This document shows positions 58,490 to 64,000 of a stretch of DNA of 64,000 nucleotides, piece after piece (position 1 is the first letter of the stretch; each line of letters opens with the position of its first letter). A program made the position numbers and the translations under genes. The stretch lies in assembly GCA_033439795.1 (NCBI GenBank), contig JAUTDP010000006.1, forward strand, positions 186,001-250,000. The letters run 5' to 3'. Origin of the DNA: Sordaria brevicollis (taxonomy: Eukaryota; Ascomycota; Sordariomycetes; Sordariales; Sordariaceae). The notes under the pieces are model-generated. The model searched no databases and was not told where the DNA came from. It saw only the letters and a list, made by a program, of their open reading frames with translations.

Positions 58490-60059
58490 AAAGTAACTTT
58501 TTTACAAGCGCTAAAAATTATAGTCTATCCTAATTATAAGCGCGCACTAATAATTTTCGCTACGCATCCGCGGCCCGTACTCTTCGTATACGTATCGCGT
58601 TTAATTCGTCCCGTATCCGTAGTAATAATATCGCGTATCGTTTATACAACTTACAACCGATATCCCAAAAGTCACAAACTTTAATATAATTCTATAAATA
58701 TAATTTTACGAATTTTTACGATAATTATAAAAATAGGTAAATTAATTGCGTACTATTATTAATTTACTATAAATTAATATATAAATATTATAAATATTTT
58801 TATTTTTCCTTCCTATAAATTATTATTTATTATTTTTTTTCGTAAATTATTATTAGTATATATTAAAATATAATTTTTAATATTCCCGGATTATAATATT
58901 ATTTACCTACGGGATATTTAAAAGTAATAACGCAATGCTTCTTTTTAATTTTAAGAGATTAATTCGCTATTAATATTTTTTACTCTTAAATTTTTATTTT
59001 TATTTCCTATATAAATATTAAAGAAGCGAAAACGATTATTATTTCTTTTATTAAAATTAAAATTTATTTCTTTATTCCCCCTTTCTTCGTTAATATTTCT
59101 TTCTTTATTACTATTCCCCCCTTCCTTATTAGTACTTCCTTCTTTATTATTTAATAAGGAAAATAATAAAGGAGATAATAATAGGGATAATAATAAATTT
59201 TTTAAAATTATACTATAAGGTAACCGCTATAAATAATATAACCGTAAATTTATAAGAGGAAAAAAAGTTATTCCGGGGCTATTAAACGGCGGTCTCTATA
59301 TTCTAGAACGGATAACTACTATCCGCGAACGGTATTTTATAATAAATAATCCGTTTGAAATAATTAAAATTGATTTTAAATATAATTAGCGTTAGGTTTT
59401 ATATTTTTAAAATAAAAGGGATAAATTAAAAAGGCTTAAACCTAATAAATAAGAACGTTATTATTATTATTTATATTAAAGTAAATTAAATAATAATAAC
59501 GGAACCGGTAAAACTTCAAAGCCTCTACGTATATTTAGTAAATACCCTATAAATCTTTAAATAGAGGAAACTTTAAAAGAGATTTATAAAATTACTATTA
59601 TTAATAATTATATTTATAAAATATTAGAATATAATTAAATTAAATTACTAATAGTTATTTAAAAGTACGTTAATTTTTTATTAGAAATTAGGTACGCTCC
59701 TATTATAATAGAGCATATAATTTTTAAACGAAAGAACGCTCCTATTAAAAGACTTCGAATAAAAAATTATAATAATCGATAATTTAATACTTAAAAGATT
59801 AGGAATTTAAAACGGCGGTTAAGTATAATAATAAAATTAATACGAAAAATTTTAAAAAAAATAACCTAATTAATAAAATTCTTAAAACCGAAAGCCTTTT
59901 TAACGAATTATTAAAAAAGATTATTAATAAGGAATAACGGTAGAAAAATTGTAAAATTATAATAGTAGGAAATAACCCTAATTTAATAAAGAAAAAAAAA
60001 AGGAATTAATTAATAAATTTATATTTGCGAAGCAATTTAATATAGATTTACTATATTAA

Positions 60060-60295
60060 TGCGGACGAAAGGATTACATATACATATACCAGATTTGTTA
60101 AATAGGAAGCATAGCATGCTATAGGCGCTATGCCCTGGCAGGACCCGCTAGCCGGCAAACTGATAGGCGTATACCTAGCAGGTGCCCGCCGGGCGCAGTC
60201 GAGGACCTACCTTAAATTGCGCGTTATTTAATAGTCGGATTGAATCCTTAAAAAAGGATTCCTATAAACGCTAGCCTACGGCTCCCTTTCTTCCT
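60060..60295. repeat. GC-richer, little-mutated island; possible LTR fragment
   Basis: About 230 bases keep normal complexity, many CA/TG dinucleotides and GC-rich motifs inside otherwise RIP-destroyed DNA. It contains a near-perfect palindrome (CATAGCATGCTATAG at about 60,110) and a second inverted pair (GAATCCTT/AAGGATTC near 60,245-60,270). A TGTTA motif near 60,095 and TATAAA near 60,263 would suit an LTR of the plus-strand element whose gag relic lies 1.2 kb downstream. No second copy is in the window to prove it. Confidence 0.35.
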
Positions 60296-60429
60296 TTTAC
60301 ATTATCTTCTTTTAATATTATAAATTACTATAATATATCGTAATATTACCCTATTATTTAATAATTATAATTTAACGTTTAATAACCATTATAAATAATA
60401 TACTCTTTACAACCCCTTTAGTAAATTCG

Positions 60430-60690
60430 CTAACGTCGTTACGAATTTACCGGTCTTATCGATTATTTTACCTATTTATTTTAAACGGTTAATTTTAACG
60501 ACGTCCGTTCTAGTTCGCTAATTTCGTCGATTATTTACCTATTTATATTAGATAGTAATTTTAACAATACCCGCTCTAATTCGCTAATTTTATTAATTAT
60601 TTTACTTATTTATTTTAGACAGTTAATTTTAATAACGTTTTTTATTTATATTATAATCGTTTACCTATTTATTTTAAACGGCTACTTTAA
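60430..60690 (-). repeat. 66-bp degenerate tandem repeat coding for coiled-coil remnants
   Basis: At least two to three imperfect units share TTCGCTAATTT, ATTATTTACCTATTTAT and TTAATTTTAA blocks, with the same motif recurring exactly 66 bases apart (60,516 and 60,582). On the minus strand the units read in one frame as ISELER-x-x-LKL, a 22-residue heptad-like repeat. It looks like a RIP-mutated coiled-coil segment of a repeat-encoded protein. Confidence 0.5.
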
Positions 60691-61449
60691 TAATACTATA
60701 ATTACTCCGCTTCTATTATTTTATATTATCGTATTCGCGTCGATATTACATCGGCTAACGTATAAAAATATTTAATATTACCCCAATCCGAACTTCTTTT
60801 AAATTTCGATACTAAAAGTAATCTAAAGTAATACGTAATTTACCTTCAATAGCGTTCACGGTTTCTTATTTCCTAAATTCCTCCTATTTCCCCTCTCACT
60901 ATTACCCCAATCTTATTATTAATACCCTCTAATTATACGTTAACTTCTTTACTAACCTAATTAATATAGTTAATAAAGATCCCCCCGACGACGAGAATAG
61001 CCTACGCCGCTCTTCGCGTAAAATATTAATACTAATTACTAATATATATAATTTCGACCGTTTAAATAATTTTAACGTATAACGGTCCGGCTTAATTAAC
61101 TTATAGTATAATATTACGTAATTCCATCGCCGTTCCAATTCGTAAATTAGGTTCGATTTTAATTATAATAATTAAAACGATTTTACCCCGCGCCTAGAAC
61201 CCCCTAAAATAGGATTAATCGGTAATATTATTTCCTTAATTGTTAATACCCTATCCCCCTCCAAAACGCATTCGCATTAATCATCCTCTATTATCATTCC
61301 CCTTAAAAATTTTATATTAATTACCTTACTTAATAAGCGTACCCTATAGCGCGCTAATTACAATACCGTTATTCTCGGCCGTAATAATTCTAAAAGAATT
61401 AATAATAATAATATTAAAAAAGGAGGTAATATACTTAAACGTCTTATAT

Positions 61450-64000
61450 AAAAAAAAATATAATAAAGAATAGGCTTTATCAATTTAAAAAGAAGAAAAA
61501 TAAACCGCCGAATAATAATACTCGATAAATATTTCGAATATTTCGATAATAACCTTATTTATATTAATAAATACTTTATATATTATAAAAATAAATTATA
61601 AAAAGTCGATAACCGAATTATAGAATTCCGCTACGACTATTTAATTTAAATAAATACTCTTAATTAATATATCCTAAAATTTAAGAATAATTACTTCGAA
61701 ATTATAATAACCTTAAAAGGTAAAAATAAGGATAAAGAGCTTACCTAGAATTTAATTAATATTTTTAGTTAATATTCCGATTATTCTTTTAATACGTCCA
61801 ATATTACGGCTATTCGTACCGGCGACCTTCTATTTAATAATTCCCCTATTATTACTAATACGTATAAATATTACTAAGCCTATATTAAGGATAAGAAGGA
61901 TTATATATATTTTAATATCCTTCTTCATTTCCGTCGCGATAAGAATATTCCGGAGCAAATTAAAATTCCTTATAAAAAATTAATTATTAATAATTTATAT
62001 CGCCCCTATAATAGATTTAGCGATAGTTTATTCGATTATAATTACATCGACCCCTATATTACGAAGCCTTTTAATTTTAATACCGAAATAAATAAAATTA
62101 ATTTTATAGAGTAGGTTAACGGTATAAAAGACCGCGAAATTAAAGTATTTAAAATAACGGAAGATTAAATTAAGCGTTAAAAAAAGAGAAATAAGGATAT
62201 TTATTATATAATAAAACGTTAAGAGGAAATATTTTTACGCTATATTAAAGTAAACGAACGCTACATTTAAATAATATATACTCTCTAAACAGAATATATC
62301 TATTTTAAAACTTACTTTAATTTATTTATTAAAAATACGTATAAGGCCGCCAAAAATAAAGCCCACGCTAAATATAAATTATATAAAGTTAAATAGCTTA
62401 AAACTTTAATTAATTTTATTAATAAACTTAATAAGGCTAGAAATACTTTTACTTTTATTAATTTATTCCGCTCTTCCTCTATATTTTTTTTTAAATCTTT
62501 TAATAAAATTACCGCCCGTTTTAAGGATAATAAAATTAATAGTAAAATTACCCCCGGAAGAAGTATTAAAGGACCTCTTAATATTCTTCGTTAATATACC
62601 CCTATTAGCGATTTTAATAGCGACCTTAATAATAATAATAATAACGACGGTATAAACCCTAATAAATATATATATAACGGCCGTTATAATTCTTATAAAT
62701 TAATTTTTTTTAAACCTACTTCCAACGTTAACGACGATAAACCCCGGTATAAATATAATAAAATTAATACTTTTAACCCGTTTACTAACGACCTTAATAA
62801 TATAAATATAATCGAAAATAGTATTTCTATAGTCTTTACCAACGTATTAATATTTACTAATCGCTTATAAATTCTAATCGTTAACAACCTCCGTAATTAT
62901 ATTTAAAAATAATTAATTCGTATATAATTATTCTTCTTTTAAAGGGCCGCTTATATATAATAATATAATTAATTAACCTCCGAAAAGTAAATTAAGTTAA
63001 TTACTTTATATAACTTAACCCGAACGTTTATAATCCGGTTCGCCCCCGATATAATTATTACTACCTAGAAATTTAATAAAAAATAATTTACTTTATATTA
63101 CCTCTATTAAAACGAAAATATAACTATTACTTATTTATTTAAATAATTCCGTTTCGCCCGCACTATAAAAATTATACTTTAAAAGGACGTTAATTATTAT
63201 AACGTATTTATTTAAATTTAAAATAATTTTAATATTAATATTAAAACTCTTATCCTAGACCTACTTCTTAATTATAATATAAATACCTATATACAATTCG
63301 TCGAAAATAAACGAACTATCCTACGCTCAATAGTTAAAAATAAATACAGTTCCGACCGCACTTTTTTTCAAAATAACGCTTATAACCGCAATCGTAATCG
63401 TTTAATTCGTAATCGCAACGGTAATCGCGGATATAATAACACCCATAATTATAGTAGCAACCGCAATACCCTTCGTACTTAGGATACGTTGCGTAATAAT
63501 AATCGTAACGCTTCCCGCAATTATAATAATCCTTACCCGACCGATATTTATAATTACGACTATAACGCCGATAGAATTCGTAATAATAATTATAATTATA
63601 ATTACGATTAAAACCGCTATAAATCCTATAAATAGAATAGGGATTATATATATTATATTAAAGAGGAGATTATTAATTTTATTAAAACCGATTCGAAGGA
63701 TAATTACTTATCGGATAATTTAGTCTATTATATATATAATAGCGAATTAATTTATTTTAAATATTTAATAGAATTTTAATCTTCGGATATTAAAAGTAAC
63801 TACGCAAAAGGCTATACCCCTAAAACCCCCTCTACCGAAATTATTTCGTTAATTTATATAAATAATAAATTTCAAATATATATTAAATATAGTAACGCCT
63901 ATCTATCCCGGAATTAATTATTTACGTACTTAGATTTCTACTTAAGAACTACTATTATAAACCCGGTTAATTACATTTCGATAATTCCCTTTTAATTAAA
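61450..64000 (+). mobile_element. RIP-mutated LTR-retrotransposon gag region (truncated by window end)
   Basis: One plus-strand frame (first base congruent to 0 mod 3) reads for about 2.3 kb through RIP-type TAA/TAG stops. Near 62,930-63,040 it shows a capsid-like pattern (RAAYI, LTSEK, LYNLTRTFIIRFAP), followed by FRFARTIK. At 63,360-63,610 comes a basic Asn/Arg/Gly/Tyr-rich stretch like the nucleic-acid-binding tail of Gag. Near 63,615-63,665 Tyr residues sit where a zinc knuckle would have Cys/His, ending YIKEE (as from HTKEE after C-to-T change). The family (copia or gypsy) is not decided. No protease or polymerase is seen before the window ends. Confidence 0.55.

Larger units (their letters stand above)
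58490..64000. repeat. RIP-degraded AT-rich repeat block (right flank)
   Basis: The same signature as the left flank: CpA/TpG almost absent, TpA and stop codons everywhere, no intact gene. The change from genic sequence is sharp, within about 30 bases near 58,490. The block contains a retrotransposon gag relic, a tandem repeat and one GC-richer island, listed separately. It runs off the window end. Confidence 0.93.

Noticed and set aside
1..64000. CRISPR arrays, bacterial operons, 5S or other rRNA genes
   Set aside because: No regularly spaced identical repeats and no rRNA-like sequence were seen; the DNA is eukaryotic nuclear.

Overview
The window is nuclear DNA of a filamentous ascomycete, very probably a Neurospora species. 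Three things point there. Introns are short (50-160 nt) with GT/GC-AG ends and CTAAC/CTGAC-like branch sites. The gene set is fungal (PYR-3-type CPSase-ATCase, fungal NTE1, squalene epoxidase, YVC1-type TRP channel). Both ends are AT-rich blocks almost free of CpA and TpG and full of TpA and TAA/TAG, the mark of repeat-induced point mutation (RIP). The species is inferred; no database was searched.

Layout. 1-5,690 is a RIP-destroyed repeat block holding a minus-strand LINE relic (endonuclease and reverse transcriptase still readable through stops) and, upstream of it in another frame, an unidentified decayed protein. 5,690-12,400 is an accessory-looking strip: a tRNA-Gly, a subtilisin-like protease (minus), a divergent gene whose product resembles fungal gasdermins (plus), coding-like debris after its stop codon, and a small secreted Cys-rich protein. 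12,700-57,000 is an ordinary gene-rich core: aromatic amino acid decarboxylase, NTE1 phospholipase, eIF2-alpha, IMP2 peptidase, MME1-like mitochondrial carrier, a PPR-like protein, squalene epoxidase, an unknown 869-residue protein, an 80-residue one-helix protein, a YVC1-type channel, pyr-3 and a cyclin. 58,490-64,000 is a second RIP block with a plus-strand retrotransposon gag relic, a GC-richer palindromic island that may be an LTR, and a 66-bp tandem repeat.

The most interesting feature is the head-to-head protease/gasdermin-like pair beside the RIP block. Subtilisin-like proteases that cleave gasdermins are known from the Podospora het-Q system, and the Neurospora gasdermin RCD-1 controls allorecognition cell death. 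The pair here is therefore a candidate cell-death module. The gasdermin assignment rests on recalled family features, not on a search. The core genes are mostly independent housekeeping functions (pyrimidine synthesis, sterol synthesis, phospholipid turnover, translation initiation, mitochondrial biogenesis, vacuolar Ca2+ release) and show no sign of working as one pathway.

Exon borders were read by eye from splice motifs, and each multi-exon model was checked for a coding length divisible by three.
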